Assembly (NCBI GenBank): GCA_027576995.1
Contig: JANBQC010000022.1
Span: forward strand, 1 to 64,000
Direction of reading: 5' to 3'
DNA: 64,000 nucleotides
Source of the DNA: Dimargaris cristalligena
Lineage: Eukaryota > Kickxellomycota > Dimargaritomycetes > Dimargaritales > Dimargaritaceae
The notes under the pieces: model-generated
Seen by the model: only the letters and a program-made list of their open reading frames with translations
Told to the model about the DNA's origin: nothing
Database searches by the model: none
Shown: piece after piece, positions 11,203-23,195 of the stretch
Layout of the letters: each line of letters opens with the position of its first letter
Position numbering within the stretch: position 1 is the stretch's first letter
Made by a program: the position numbers and the translations under genes

Positions 11203-12799
11203 GACAGATACTAAAAGACGTGGTTGTGGGCCGGCAAGGGGCTTATTTAAGACGCGGGATTCGGGAGTTGGTTACTTTAGAGGGCCAAAGCTGTCTCAAA
11301 TTTGCCAAGATGGTTGGGAACTAGTTGACTACTAGTTGAATCCAGCGAATCTATCGTTAGTACTGTGGATAAACAAAGCTGAATGTGGGGTGAGCGATGA
11401 GAAGAGATGGGATTGTATTCTAAGGGGACAATAAAGGCGGATGGTATATATATGCGTGTATGCGGGGTGGGGGGATATGCTGGTAGGAGAGCAGGGTATA
11501 AAGCTGTACTTAGAGACAAGAGCAGGAGGAGATGGAAAAGGTGAGAGGAATGTAGAAACGGGACGAAACACAGCCAATCGCTGGGCGTAGGGCAATATCG
11601 GAAGGTTAGATAGCTCACTGATGTCACGAGTAGAGAAGTGAAGAAAGGGCACCGAGTATGTGTATCGGGTGATTGATTAAATAAATGCCCACCATCTCGT
11701 CTGAGTGAGAGAGTCAAGCCCAACCAAGCTGAGGGAACACCCTGCTCCGGAACACGACCGGAAGGTTCTCCTCCTTCCTATAGCCCTGATAAATACTGGT
11801 GGATCACAGGCATAGGCATGGATAGCCGCACAGTTGACATACACAGCAACCCCGCCATGTGGTAGGTACGCCGTTAACACCCGCCCGCCAAGCGGGGGCT
11901 GAGCAGTCCAAGTTGCCCAGCAATTGATTGGGTCTTGTCCCGCTGCGATCAACTAACTAACCAAGACTACCCTAACCCTCTAAGTTCTAACTGGGCGAGG
12001 GGCTCCCGTGATGTTCCCCCCTCACTTTGTTAAATCTATTGTTGACGGATAATCCCGTCTCGTTTATTGAATGGCATCGACAGTATGGACCACAGAAGCA
12101 CAATTATTCCGATTAAAGGGGCGAAAAAAAAACACGGTAGAGATAATTGTTTAAAATAGACCAAATTCAAGGAACCGCAGACTAGGTTATACAACTTCGG
12201 TGGTGCGGGTGGAGGAGAAGGTTGGGACATCCTGTGGGGCCAGGGGGTACTGTCTCATCATCCTAAAAATCTAGGAAGCACCGGGGATATTGGAAGTACG
12301 ATCATTCCAATACAGTATAAAAAGCAAATCCAACACTGAAGGGGAAAACGAAAAGGAATATAGCAAAATGGGAGGGGGGCTTGGTCACAGCTGCATCTCC
12401 TGGATTGAAAATGTACAGATTCAAGTCGCGCAGTGCGGCAATTAATTCAATATAGCGGGGAAAAGGTGGGGTGGTCTTTGGAGGGGGATGCAAGCGTAGG
12501 GGAGGGGGGGGAGTGACTGTGGGTTGGGGGACCACACGAGCCCAAGGAAAGAAGTATACATAGGGAGGGCGGGGAACTATAACAAGAGATAATGGGTAGC
12601 TTAGGGTCTTCAATTAATAATAAGGGGGAAACTAACCAGAAATACAAAACACGGCGGCACTGCAGAGAGGAGCTAAATATAAAGAGATAACGGGGAACAA
12701 AATAAGCCAAGGTGAAGTTATCGATGCAATGATGTATGGAATGGAGCGATCAAACCGGTCCTAAAATCACAAAATGAAATACGAGAAGAGAAGATGCCT
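11203..12799. other. Intergenic, no supported gene
   Basis: This 1.6-kb stretch runs from upstream of the BAR-SH3 start to downstream of the STIMATE-family stop. Several minus-strand ORFs (11277-11723, 12036-12230, 12302-12613) read hydrophobic, Pro/Ser/Leu-rich peptides typical of pyrimidine-rich leader or UTR sequence, with no family signature. The part nearest 11203 should contain the BAR-SH3 promoter and 5' leader. Confidence 0.45.
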
Positions 12800-13786
12800 T
12801 CAAGGGGACTTGTTCATCTCGAAACGGCTGTAAGCAGTCACGGAGAAATCATCCGTCGACCCGCTCCGGGAAAGACTACGGGAGGCATGCACATGGTTGA
12901 CGTCAAAGTGGGTGTGGCTCCACGGACGGGGCCGTTGGGCGAATTTAGAGGAGCCAGGCCGAGCGCCGAGACGGCCATCGCCCCCCTGATAATCATCGGA
13001 AGCATGGGACGAGCCGGAGGGGTACGGGAGGGAGTCCCGGTCATCGTCACAGTCGTGGTCGGATACGACGGTCAAGAAGGTCTCGCTCTCGTCGGAGGGA
13101 GATTCGTGGTCGGGGATGTAAATTTTGGAGGGTTGTTTTTGCTTGATAACATGGTCAATGAGCCAGAATTGGATAATGTTCATGACCAAGGGCACGACCA
13201 GCATGACCATGACAATCTGGATGCGGGGGTCGCCCAGGTGCTGGAAGGGGGCCAAGAACATGCGGCCGACAATGGCGAGGAACGGGAAGAGGGCCAGGGC
13301 AATCATGACGGTGACTTTCATGGACAGGAGGGCCATGAAGAAGGCAATGGACTGCTTGACCCAGTTGATGGGGCGGGGCGGGGAGCCGTAGTCGCCGGAG
13401 TCCATGTTTTCGATGCCGAGCCGCTGGACAATGACATTTATCAGCTTGAGGTAGAGATACAGAATGTAGACGCCAAAGGTGGTATCAAGCACAAGGTTCA
13501 TAAAGTACCATATGCAAGGGTTGGAGTCCTCGTGGGAAGACTTACCAGAAAAGTAGGCGGCGAATAGGTTGAGGCCGTGGACCATGGCGGAGCCGGAGGC
13601 CTGTTTGCTAACGTCGAAGAACCATATCAGAAACGGACGCTGGGGAACCTCGTGTTGGCGTTTGAGAAACAGCGTGGAAATAGCCACGATGCCCAGCAGG
13701 GACTGGATAAATATGGCAAAGCTGTCCATCAGCTTGCAGTTGAAGTTGTCGTCGGGGTGTGGTGGCGGCGGAGGCATGGTGGACAA
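12800..13786 (-). CDS. STIMATE/TMEM110-family membrane protein
   Basis: A single exon of 328 residues. After a Pro-rich start (MSTMPPPPPHPDDN), the protein has about five hydrophobic helices: near 19-40, 60-80, 95-125, 145-175 and 190-215. Recognisable family sequence includes FFDVSKQASGSAMVHGLNL, the MNLVLDTTFGVYILYLYLKL segment and NWVKQSIAFF. An acidic Ser/Asp-rich cytosolic tail follows (HESPSDESETF, DHDCDDDRD). Yeast and fungal members are annotated as vacuolar membrane proteins; the animal homologue STIMATE acts at ER-plasma membrane contacts in store-operated calcium entry. The molecular role in fungi is not established. The gene is divergent from RRP40 and shares a 640-bp promoter with it. 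Confidence 0.85.
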   Translation of the reverse strand: MSTMPPPPPHPDDNFNCKLMDSFAIFIQSLLGIVAISTLFLKRQHEVPQRPFLIWFFDVSKQASGSAMVHGLNLFAAYFSGKSSHEDSNPCIWYFMNLVLDTTFGVYILYLYLKLINVIVQRLGIENMDSGDYGSPPRPINWVKQSIAFFMALLSMKVTVMIALALFPFLAIVGRMFLAPFQHLGDPRIQIVMVMLVVPLVMNIIQFWLIDHVIKQKQPSKIYIPDHESPSDESETFLTVVSDHDCDDDRDSLPYPSGSSHASDDYQGGDGRLGARPGSSKFAQRPRPWSHTHFDVNHVHASRSLSRSGSTDDFSVTAYSRFEMNKSP

Positions 13787-14428
13787 TAAGGAGACTTAAG
13801 GAAGTAAATAAGGTCGAATGATGGAGGGAAAGCGGCACAGAACGGGATGAAGGAATACAAGAGAAGAGAAGTAAAGTAGGGTGAAGTAAAGAAGAGAGGA
13901 AGGTGTATGCATAGAGGCGAGACGGCTGGGGAAGTCAAGGTTGCACGCATATACAGAGAGATAGAGAGGTACAAAGAAAGAGCCCCTTTCCCTCTCTCCT
14001 TCCTTGGTCGGGGTTACCCGCTTGACCACGGCGGCTCTATTGGCTGTTTTAGGGTATTATCGTCTATGGTGAACGTAGCAGTATCGGCGATACTCCTACC
14101 CCCGTTCGTTCACTCCATCTCTCATCTATTATATATACACTCCCCGCAGCTAACACCGAGGTCCATTGAGCCATATTCGCGCCCAAGCCCAAGCCCCGGC
14201 GGCTCACGTGATGGGCAGATGATCACTCCGCCATCCACCACTGCCCTCAGGCTGGCAGAACCCTAACTGGCTCCTTCCCTCTACAAAAAAAATAGAGTAA
14301 AAGAGAGAGAGAATGGGCGAAAGTGACTAGACCTGAAGTAAATGCACCTTCCTCTCCATTGCCATTGCCATTGCCACCCTCTCCTGCCTGTTTCTCCCTC
14401 CACCTAACGCATCCGTCCCACTCTCACC
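13787..14428. promoter_or_regulatory. Divergent promoter of STIMATE-family gene and RRP40
   Basis: A 642-bp bidirectional promoter region containing TCACGTGA at 14204-14211. The half next to RRP40 is C/T-rich and the half next to the STIMATE gene reads C/T-rich on the minus strand, which is typical of leaders of the two genes. Confidence 0.5.
14204..14211. promoter_or_regulatory. E-box palindrome TCACGTGA
   Basis: A perfect 8-bp palindrome about 220 bp upstream of RRP40 and 420 bp upstream of the STIMATE-family gene. It is the same octamer as at 6315-6322 and 43063-43070. Binding by a Cbf1/USF-like bHLH factor is inferred. Confidence 0.55.
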
Positions 14429-15598
14429 ATGTCCCCCGCCACCATTGTCCTTCCGGGCGACTCCGCCCCCGTTACGGCCACGGACCCCAAGCAGGTCGTG
14501 CGCCTGGGCCCCGGTCTGCTCCAGACCGAAGCCGGAATCCAGGCCGTCCAGGCCGGCTATTTGGCCAACAATTCCTCCGGCAACAGCTGGTGGATCACCG
14601 GCAGCAAGAAACGGGTAAGTCCAATTCTAACCAAACCCGATTGAACTATAGAACCCCTCTCTCTACCAAGCATTATATCCTAACCCTCTATAACCATAAC
14701 CCTCCTCACACCCATACCCTCGACCTGTCTCTTCAGTACGTACCCGCCACCGGCGAACCTGTAGTGGGAACCATCATTGCCCGTTCTGCCGAATACTACA
14801 AGGTGGATATCGGAAGTGCCTACTCCGCCCTACTGCCCATACTGGCCTTCGAAGGCGCTACCAAGCGCAACCGCCCCAACCTCGCCGTAAGTCCCCAATG
14901 AATTGTAAAATAACCACTGGATCAACCGGCCCTTCTTCTTCTTAACTACATAATGGCTTTATACATGCCCCTCTCACCCCGTCCTTCATTCTAAATATAC
15001 TAGTATATACTATATTATACTATACTGCTCTTCATTCCCCCTCATATTCTAGGTCGGCACCGTCGTTTACGGTCGACTGACCATCGCCAACAAAGATATG
15101 GAACCCGAAATGGAATGCTATAACTCCAACTCCGGGAAAGCCGACGGCTACGGCGAATTAAAGGAAGGTCTGGTCGTGAACTGCTCGCTTCAACTTTGCC
15201 AGAGGTAGGTCCCCCCACCCCCTTTTCTTAACAACCCAATTTCGCACTGTAGACTGCTTACCACTATAGTACCACTCTACTAGACAGACTTGGTCAAGTA
15301 AAAGATACGGGATAGAGGGTATCGTAGTAGAAGTAACTCATTCATTAACCCCCCCCACCATGCATGCGTACCCCCGATTCCACATTCCTCCTTCGCCAGA
15401 CTTCTCAACCCCAACACACCCATCCTTTCGCTCCTAGGCTCCAAAATGCCCCTGGATGTTGCCATTGGCCTAAACGGTCGGATATGGGTCTTCACCAAGG
15501 AACCCCGGTTGACCATCTTTGCTTGTAATGCCATCATTAATTCCGAATTCATGAGCCAGGCCCAATGCCAAAATCTCGTCCATGAATTATTCGTCTAG
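14429..15598 (+). CDS. RRP40: Exosome complex RNA-binding cap subunit RRP40 (EXOSC3)
   Basis: Four exons (14429-14614, 14737-14886, 15053-15204, 15400-15598) close in frame to 228 residues. RRP40 is one of three S1/KH cap proteins that thread RNA into the exosome, which degrades and trims rRNA, snoRNA and mRNA 3' ends in nucleus and cytoplasm. Family sequence includes YVPATGEPVVGTIIARSAEYYKVDIGSA (S1 domain), AFEGATKRNRPNL, DMEPEMECYNSNSGKADGYG, and the KH region ending with the signature AIGLNGRIWVF. Length is close to that of human EXOSC3 and yeast Rrp40. The start codon sits in a good context and gives the expected N-terminal VVRLGPGLLQ segment. The first two intron borders fall next to the S1 strands. 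Confidence 0.95.
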
Positions 15599-16036
15599 TC
15601 TCTTTGTCTCCAACTACGAAGAGCATTGCCTGATTGTTAAAACGGCCCTACAGGTAGTCGTTGGCTAAAAAAATTATCCGCAATACTTCCTCCCTACTAC
15701 TCCGCCATACACTAACACTAAAATTTTGGTAACTGGCGACAAGATTACACTAAACCTCCATCGGCAACTGGTCAGAAGGGAATAAACATACCCACTTGCC
15801 CTAACTGGCTACAGCGTGTCGTTTGGGGTATCATTTTATTTTGGCATTAATGGCAACCAATGGCTAGCCAGCCATCAATACTATGCCGAAGGGCGTAGTT
15901 TTTTATATATATTTTGATTACCTATTTATTACTGTTTACAAGAATCCAACCAACCGGTTCGGTCTTTTATTATTCATTATTATTGCACTCGCAACCGAAA
16001 GATAAGAGTAGTTCCCACCAAACCCGGCTTGGTCGA
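15599..16036. other. Convergent 3' intergenic region
   Basis: This spacer lies between the stops of RRP40 (+) and the PPR gene (-). The A/T-rich block at about 15900-15990 (TTTTATATATATTTTG and TTATTATTCATTATTATT) may provide 3'-end signals. No gene is seen. Confidence 0.5.
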
Positions 16037-17809
16037 CTAAACACCCAATTGATCCACTATTCCGATATCAATGTTAATCCGATTGTTTAAGAAGCGTCGG
16101 TACCACAGTAAGGCTTCGGTCTTTTTACCCAGAGCAATGTACGATGCGACCATTTGGGTCGGTAAAGGCGTCCGCAGATTAAAACCCTTACTCCAAATGT
16201 GCTTGACGAGCACCGTTACCGCACGGTACTGTTGGTGGCTATAAAATAGGGGGACTAGGGACGTAATCGTGGGCGTGTCGAGGCTAATCTGAGTCTGGGT
16301 GTCCGGCGGAATGTACAGCGCCGACGGTTTCGTAGGTGCACCGGGGTCCGTCGGTAAGTGACGGTCGTCCAGAGCCGGAGGGGTCTCGGGGTTGGTAAAC
16401 TGGTACTGGTAGGCCAGGTCCGACTGGGTAAAGAGCTCCCATCCCAACTCGAACGAGTCAAAGACCATAAAAAGACGGGCTAGGTAGCGCCGGCACTGCG
16501 GCCTTAGCGTCACACCCCGGTCTAGGGCAAGCTGGTAGAACTTCATGGCATTTTGGTAGTCCTGGCGGTCTACAAAGCGAATAATGAGCTTGGCTAGCAT
16601 AGGCTCATACACTTCAATTTCGTAGTCCTTCATAAGATCAAGGATGTTGAGTACCCAATGCGGTGGAGCACTATGCAAATAATTACGGACAATATAGATG
16701 AAGAGATTAGACCCCGTGCCCCTCCGGCGGCTCCGAAGACTGGCGGAGTTTTGCTCAATGGGCTGGAAGTGCTGGGACGAAAAGTACTGGAGCAATTTTT
16801 CGTAGGCCATGCGCCGAAAATGGCGTCGGGTGAGCATTTGAATATGGGCCGCATAGACGTTTGGGGATGGCGTGAGGCCCCTTTTGTCCATGTCCTGCAG
16901 AAGCCAGGTAAATAGTTGCAGGTTGCCGTTGCGCCCGGCCAAGAAGGCCATGGTTTCGTAGATGGGAACGGTAGGCGTGACCCCCAACTCAACGAAAGTC
17001 TCAAAGATGCGCATGACATAATGCTCATCCTTGATACCGGGAACCATGATAAACGCACGGAAGGTCTCGGCGGTGAGGGGGAGGCCCTGCTCCAGCATGG
17101 CCTGTAGAACGTGCCGGGCCGCTTCCGGTTGGTTGCTCAGAACGAGTATCTGGATGAGGACATGGTAGCTCGAAGGTTGGGTGAAAGGCCGACCTGTTGC
17201 CCGGAAATCCTGAATGATGGCCCAGGCCTGACTCAGCCGGAACCCGGACTTGACCGGTTCGTGCTGGAAAAAGCGAATAATGAGGCGGAGGAGGCTATGG
17301 AAGAGCGATTCGCTCAAAAAAGGACCTCCTGCGTCGCGCACGAGTTGGTCGTAACGGGACCAGGCTAGGTCCAGGTTCATTTGGTAAACGGCCATGAGTA
17401 GCCGGGCCCAGTCTTTGTATAAAGCGGGTGGCAGTGCGGCTGGGGGTGGTACGGACCTTAGGCCAAAGGCGGGGTAGTGGGCGGTCAAACTGGAGTCGGT
17501 CAGGATTGGTACGGTGTACCAAAAAAGGGAGCGGATCACCTGGGCGGTGCTCAGGGGAGTGGGGGGCTCGCGCAGGGATACCCGGGCCCGATTCAAGTCC
17601 AGGAGATCGCCCGAAAGAGGGACCGGCCGTTTAAAGGTAAGCCGCCCTTGGAAAAGCCGGGATCCCCAATCGGTACCAGTGGGATGCGTTTCGACCGTCT
17701 GGATCCGGCGAGTCGGAATGAAACAGACGAAAGGGACGGGTCGCTGTGCGCATCGAATGAGGGTGCCGGCTGATAATGGGGCCCATTTCCGAACAGGGCT
17801 ATACAGCAT
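16037..17809 (-). CDS. Pentatricopeptide-repeat (PPR) protein, probably mitochondrial
   Basis: A single exon of 590 residues. The N-terminus is Arg/Pro-rich and free of acids for ~35 residues (MLYSPVRKWAPLSAGTLIRC), which looks like a mitochondrial presequence. From about residue 210 there are tandem helix-turn-helix repeats of ~35 residues with PPR features: SYHVLIQILVLSNQPEAARHVLQAMLEQGL, then TFRAFIMVPG...YVMRIFETFVELGVTP, then IYETMAFLAGRNGNLQLFTWLLQDMDKRGLTP. Further weaker repeats follow to the C-terminus. PPR proteins bind organellar RNA for processing, stability or translation; the specific target cannot be read from sequence. There is no SMR or DYW domain. The gene ends convergently with RRP40. 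Confidence 0.85.
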   Translation of the reverse strand: MLYSPVRKWAPLSAGTLIRCAQRPVPFVCFIPTRRIQTVETHPTGTDWGSRLFQGRLTFKRPVPLSGDLLDLNRARVSLREPPTPLSTAQVIRSLFWYTVPILTDSSLTAHYPAFGLRSVPPPAALPPALYKDWARLLMAVYQMNLDLAWSRYDQLVRDAGGPFLSESLFHSLLRLIIRFFQHEPVKSGFRLSQAWAIIQDFRATGRPFTQPSSYHVLIQILVLSNQPEAARHVLQAMLEQGLPLTAETFRAFIMVPGIKDEHYVMRIFETFVELGVTPTVPIYETMAFLAGRNGNLQLFTWLLQDMDKRGLTPSPNVYAAHIQMLTRRHFRRMAYEKLLQYFSSQHFQPIEQNSASLRSRRRGTGSNLFIYIVRNYLHSAPPHWVLNILDLMKDYEIEVYEPMLAKLIIRFVDRQDYQNAMKFYQLALDRGVTLRPQCRRYLARLFMVFDSFELGWELFTQSDLAYQYQFTNPETPPALDDRHLPTDPGAPTKPSALYIPPDTQTQISLDTPTITSLVPLFYSHQQYRAVTVLVKHIWSKGFNLRTPLPTQMVASYIALGKKTEALLWYRRFLNNRINIDIGIVDQLGV

Positions 17810-19551
17810 TGGTGTGTCGATGGGTAAGAAAAGGGAACAAGAAGGAATGCAATAGCCGAGGCACCGACTGCGCCTCGGAATCTAATGTTACGAATAACTG
17901 GATCGAATAAGCGGCCGAAGGTTAGCATAATAATGACAGAAGCTGGCCGAAGGGGCCATATAGTCAGCAAGCGTTTCTCAAATATTAAGATTCCCGTAGC
18001 GGGGCTTGTTTTTGGACTGATAGATAATGGTAAAAATGGTATTCAGGGGCAAACACGACCTATTTGGAATAAACTAACTTGGTGGAGTTGAGTACGATGC
18101 AGTGTGTCTGAGAAGTGGGGAGACCATATCTTTCCTCATTCCACCAAGTGGGAATGGTGGATTGGATATTGGGAGCAGTTTATTCGGCACTCTGTAACTT
18201 CCCTGGGGGCACAAGCGGCCCTTGCTTGCGAAAATGGTCTTCCAGGGACGCCAAGTCATTTGCCTTATTTATTTTCAAGTAAATATTGGGTTTAATATAT
18301 ACCCATTAGCCAAGCCCCGGGCTCTCTGATTAGACGTGATATGCGACCAATGCGATACACAGGGTGCGCTGACCATCTTATCCAAAAATGCGAGGAAATT
18401 AAAAGAAGGATCGGACCTTGGGAGCGATATTAATAGGCCAACCACCTGGGAATTTACTACGGGGACCTATCCATGGGTTTTGTTTTCCAAATCCCAGCTT
18501 GGCGTTACGAAGTATCTTCGGATGCCGAGCGGGGCTGGACCTCGACCAGCCCAGCTGGTCTATTGGAGCAAATGCCCCGATCTGGGGACAATGTAAATAC
18601 CGGGCCCATACTACTATCATGCCCGGAAGAGCTCCGTTAGGTACCGCTGATTGTTTGGATTACATATATACCCGCGCTGAGCTTCCTTTCCATTCCCGCC
18701 ATTACAATCAAAAAGTTTGGGACAATAACACGTGTGGCGATTCCGACTGACCAAAATGAAGCATTGGCCTTTTCCGTAAGGCTAGCGGAGACCACGCAGA
18801 TTAGTCAAAAAGTATCAGCCGGACGAAAATCACCACACCCATTAGTAAGAATATATACGCCTATGGTGTCGGAGATGGCCAATAACTAATCCATGACGTG
18901 ATCAAATCAAATCCTAGTCTAGAGGGACTGGAAGCCAGCTGTGAAAATTGGAGGGTGGCGGAAGCGCTGCGGCTCATGTGCATTACAAACCAAGTCATTG
19001 GACCAGTACAGCAGACCATGTGAACGTCCCAAGGCGCACCTGCCTATATTGGGCACCACTAAAAAGTAGGGCCGGAATAGCAAAAATTGTAGATGGTGAT
19101 CTTAACCAACCAACTCCAGCCCATTTTGCCAGGTTAAGAATTTCGGCTCGAGGACTACCACGTGCCAAAGGAGTGGTTCCGAAACTTGGTTTTCCTCCCA
19201 AACAGCCAAATTAGCTTCTCTAGTCAGAGCGAGGTGGACGAGGGGATTGCTAATCTTTTAATGAAGTTATTGAATTAGATCCATTGTAGAATAGGAGCGA
19301 TAAAGGTGACCTGGAAGGTATTACAGAATAAAAATATAAGGTCAAACGGGACAAGATCGAATAGGGGGGAGGAGAACATGTATAATACACTGGCACGGTA
19401 CAGGGGAATGGCATTAGAGGTGGTGGGTGAGAAATGAGGATAGGTATTATAAAAAAGAACAGATATGGGCGGGGGAGTGAGGAGTCCCATTCGATATACT
19501 ATCACAGGTCAGGTTTTCTTTTGGGGGGCTCGATAGTGAAGGCCGGGGCAT
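17810..19551. other. Intergenic, no supported gene
   Basis: This 1.7-kb stretch starts at the PPR promoter and ends at the 3' end of the orphan 213-aa gene. Only short, mutually overlapping ORFs on both strands are present, none with recognisable sequence. CACGTG cores occur at about 18730 and 19159 but without the flanking T/A of the conserved octamer. Confidence 0.45.
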
Positions 19552-20193
19552 TTAGGAGAGGCACAATCCCCGGTTTTGCCTCATCCAGCGATTAATACTT
19601 CGGCAGGTCACATTGACCCGGCTTCCCAGGAGCTTGTGAATCAGTTGGGTTTTTTCTTGGACTCGCTCGGGGCTGTAGAACTGGACGATGAGGGCGTTGA
19701 CGCGAGCGAGGATGGGGTTGTCCGGCACGACGACGGGTTCGCCCTTCTTTTTGGACTTGCGGTCCAGGAAGATTCCCTCGGTGCTGATGACCAGGCAGGC
19801 CAAGTAGAAATGGATCATATCGTCAAGGGTCCCGGGTATCCGAGAACCATTGGCGAATTCGTGGCGTCCATTCGCATGGTCGTGCTGTAGCCGCTGGGCC
19901 GAGCGCTCCACCAGTTTGACGGCGAAGTAGACCAGCGACAGCTTAATTTTAAGGGCATTGTGAATGTCATGCAGTTGCTCCAGAATGGACCGAGGACGGG
20001 TGGTGTGCCAGATTTGATCGCAGTCCGGGACTAGGTAGACGGTGGTCAATGATTCAGTGATATGTTGATTAAGTTGGACCGAGACGATGTAGTCGCAGGG
20101 GGGAAACATCGTGGAGTCAAAGTGCTGGGACTTGGAATCGGGGGTAAAGGAAGAGAGGGGAGACTCTCGGACACCGAGTGATGAGGAATTCAT
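19552..20193 (-). CDS. Orphan 213-aa helical protein, possibly cyclin-box-like
   Basis: A single long ORF, not recognised with confidence. After a Ser-rich start, residues ~70-135 form amphipathic helices (ILEQLHDIHNALKIKLSLVY followed by a charged ERSAQRLQHDH segment). A loop and the hydrophobic helix DDMIHFYLACLVISTEGIFL come next, then a basic segment KSKKKGEP, then further helices to the C-terminus. The pattern of helix, hydrophobic ALK...VYFAVKL, then a second hydrophobic helix ending in Leu-Asp, is reminiscent of the first half of a PHO80-type cyclin box. The key Lys-Glu pair could not be assigned, so this is only a suggestion. Composition matches coding sequence better than its flanks, and no long ORF opposes it except a 104-aa shadow. 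Confidence 0.6.
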   Translation of the reverse strand: MNSSSLGVRESPLSSFTPDSKSQHFDSTMFPPCDYIVSVQLNQHITESLTTVYLVPDCDQIWHTTRPRSILEQLHDIHNALKIKLSLVYFAVKLVERSAQRLQHDHANGRHEFANGSRIPGTLDDMIHFYLACLVISTEGIFLDRKSKKKGEPVVVPDNPILARVNALIVQFYSPERVQEKTQLIHKLLGSRVNVTCRSINRWMRQNRGLCLS

Positions 20194-21994
20194 GGCTGGA
20201 TAAACAAGTTAATGAGGAGTACGCAATAACACGAATGAGAGGGTGGGAATGAGAATATAAATATATATATGGATTCTATTATATATTTTTTTATAAAAAA
20301 AAAGCGGTTCGGGAATAACCGGTCGGATGGAAAGAGGCGTAAACAATTACAGGAATGACCCAAATGGGCAACAGTCAGGCCCGGGGGGGGTATAAACGTG
20401 TGAAAATATGATAGATATATAGAGGGAGAGAGAGGAAAGATAAGTGCTTAAATCAAGTCAGATAGTTCGGTGGATGAGTAATTGGAGGGAGGAGACTGAA
20501 GAGAGCAGTGGAGGCACATTTAAGGGTTTAAAAAGGAACGACGAGGGTTAGTATGGCAAGGCCAAATGGGAGGAGGAATGGAAACTGGATGCCAAAAAGT
20601 GGAGGAGCGACGGTGTGTGAGCATATGAAATTGGGCGGATGAGGCTCAGCAGGGGTCGGACGGGATGGACACGTGGGGTGTGACAATGGAATTCGGGTAT
20701 GAACCCTAGGCGTAGCGCTGGTTGGTCAGATGCGGAGAGTGAGGTGAGAAGCCGCACAGGGCACTATTAATAGTTTACAGGCGGTTATTTAAACAACCGA
20801 GAATCGTATAAGTCCGGCCGGAGAAGCACCGGAGCCGCTGGGAGGGGCACAAGTCGAGGGGATTACCAGCAGACAGATAAGGGAATTCAGAATTAGTCAT
20901 GGAGGCCATTTATATACATATATATGCTACAAAGACATTGGAAGGCTCTCAAACTGCCCTTTCCCCAAAACCACCTACAATTCAGGGAGAGTCCAGTTGC
21001 GTGGCAATTAGAGTGAGAGAAACAGGATAACAGAACAGCCGGGCGGAGAGAAGGAGAAGATAATCACACGATCGACCCCTTGGCACAGCTGGCATAAGGG
21101 TCGGTAGCGAAAAAATAATAATAATAATGCTAATGCTAAGGCGGCCAAAATAGAGAGACGGAGAAAGGAGGGACACACCCACCACCAGCTCAGGGGCCCA
21201 AACACCTCGTTGGGGACAGTCCAACTACGCGTGAGCCATACTGAATGAAGAGGCAATTGGTGATAGGAGGTGGGGGAGGGACCGAAAATACGGCACAACG
21301 TCCCCCCCTTAACGGAGGAAGGGGAGGCATAGCTAAGTAACACTTACCGGACAAACTGGGAGTGGAGACAAAGGGCAGCGGAAAACGGGCTGGCGCTGGC
21401 AGAGTTCCTGCCAAAAAGGCAGCAGCTGGGGGGGATACGGACAGGGTTGAAGTGGGGAAAAGCACCAATAAGCGGCAAAACACGGAAGTAGTGGAACAAG
21501 CGAGTAAGGGAAAGGCCAGTCAGAGGAGCCCAAGATAAACAAGTGATAGATACGAGAATATATATAGCTATGTATGTAAGTGGATATTATAGAGAAAGAG
21601 CCGTAGACTACTGGGACGGTCTTCCAAAGACTGTAGGGTTGGGTGGAACGAAGGCGTTGGGCGGGCGGGTTGAGACAGGAACCCAGCAAAGTGGCGGAGA
21701 AAGCAGTTACGGGAGGGGGGATAGGCTGAAACAGCGCGTGGTTCTGAAACAAACCAGGCGAAAGTCACAGCGGCAGCCAGGGACGGATAAAGGGCAAATT
21801 CGGGGTTGACACGGATCCAGGAACTACCACTTAGAAAGAGAGAAGATGAGGGAGGAGGATATGGACAACCAGGCTGTGGCGGGGCGGGAGGGTCTATTTA
21901 TGAATGGGTTAGGGGGGGGAGAGCGTATATGCAGTGGTAGGGGGGGGGCATTTAATCACGGTGGATGATATATGCATTTGCAGCTAGCTAGTAG

Positions 21995-22019
21995 GAGAGA
22001 GAGAGAGAGAGAGAGAGAG
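21995..22019. repeat. (GA)n microsatellite
   Basis: 25 nt of uninterrupted GA in the gene-poor region. Confidence 0.97.
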
Positions 22020-23195
22020 TATATGCGTACAGTACGGAACAGTGATTGGCTCTAACGGGGTGACAAATCCGCTGTTCCTTTTTTAGGCCATTTTCCTTGG
22101 GACTTGTCGAACGTGATGATGGCAGCTGGCCAATCCTTTGCTGCTTTATCTTGTTATAATCATCTAATCGCCATGTAAAAGGAAGTACGTATACGCCGCT
22201 TACTGCCGCCGGTATCTACCGTCGAACCTAGGGACCCATGATGCATTCAACCGGCCCACCATTCCTGCTTTATCTTTGCTTCGGTTACGCTGTGACGCAT
22301 CGGTGCTTTATCATCCAGAGATAGTTAAGCCGGCATAGCAACTGGGCGAATTATTTCGATGGAACAGGTCCAGTCCAGCCCAGCCCAGTCTGAAGTTTGG
22401 TTTAGGATGTAGTGTGGTAGGAGTACCTAGGACTTAGTAATGCAGTGAAGGGAAGAGAAACCTCCTGAATCCTTTGCGCCTGACCTACCTTCCCAATGCA
22501 GCCGGAAAATGTGGCGGTATGTATAAAAGAAACGATGCAACGGCTACCCACCAACATTCGCGCCGACCATCTCACACCTGCGGTTGAATAATGATCCATC
22601 AATATTATTATTTTTCTCCTATTTTTTTGGCGGCTTTCCCTCGGATGGCCATGTGACTGACCGGAGAGGGATGATGGGAGGGAGAGAGAGTACCTTCCTC
22701 ATCCGCCTCACCCGAACGATCAACCATGGAACATCCTTTTCATTAGAAGGAGACACCTGTCCAGGTGACTTGTGTGCTACCGCTGGCTTAGCCGATACAG
22801 TTGGCTTGGAGAGACTGCCCTGCTCTACTCTCATTATAGCGAGGGCTGGCGGCCCTTTTATTCCCCAGCTGACTTGGAGGGCTAGGGTAGTTGAGCTGGC
22901 CCACTCGACCTTGGTGGTGGACAAAGGGGAAAGCTTCCACAGTGGGAAACCGGCAGGACGGGTGCAGCGGTGGTGGTGGGTCAGTGGAATAGCCCAGCGG
23001 CCGATGGCCTATTAGCTGGGGGACGATGCCCCCCGCCCCGGTACTGACAAGTTAGGGGATCGTTTCACCCCTAAGCTGTTGAATGTCGGAGTAACTAGTT
23101 AATAGAAGAAGATGGCGATGGATAACAATGCCCCACCCCGATTTATTGATATATATATATGTATATAAATAATGTGGCGGATTCATCAGTAGATG

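Noticed and set aside
11277..11723. 148-aa minus ORF upstream of the BAR-SH3 gene
   Set aside because: Ser/Leu/Pro/Tyr-rich low complexity typical of a pyrimidine-rich 5' leader.
12036..12230. Minus ORF with Pro-rich start and one hydrophobic helix
   Set aside because: 64 residues in T-rich sequence downstream of another gene; hydrophobic frames are expected by chance and no family is recognised.
22584..23015. 143-aa plus ORF in the gene-poor interval
   Set aside because: An overlapping opposed 101-aa ORF, no motif and no consistent codon bias.
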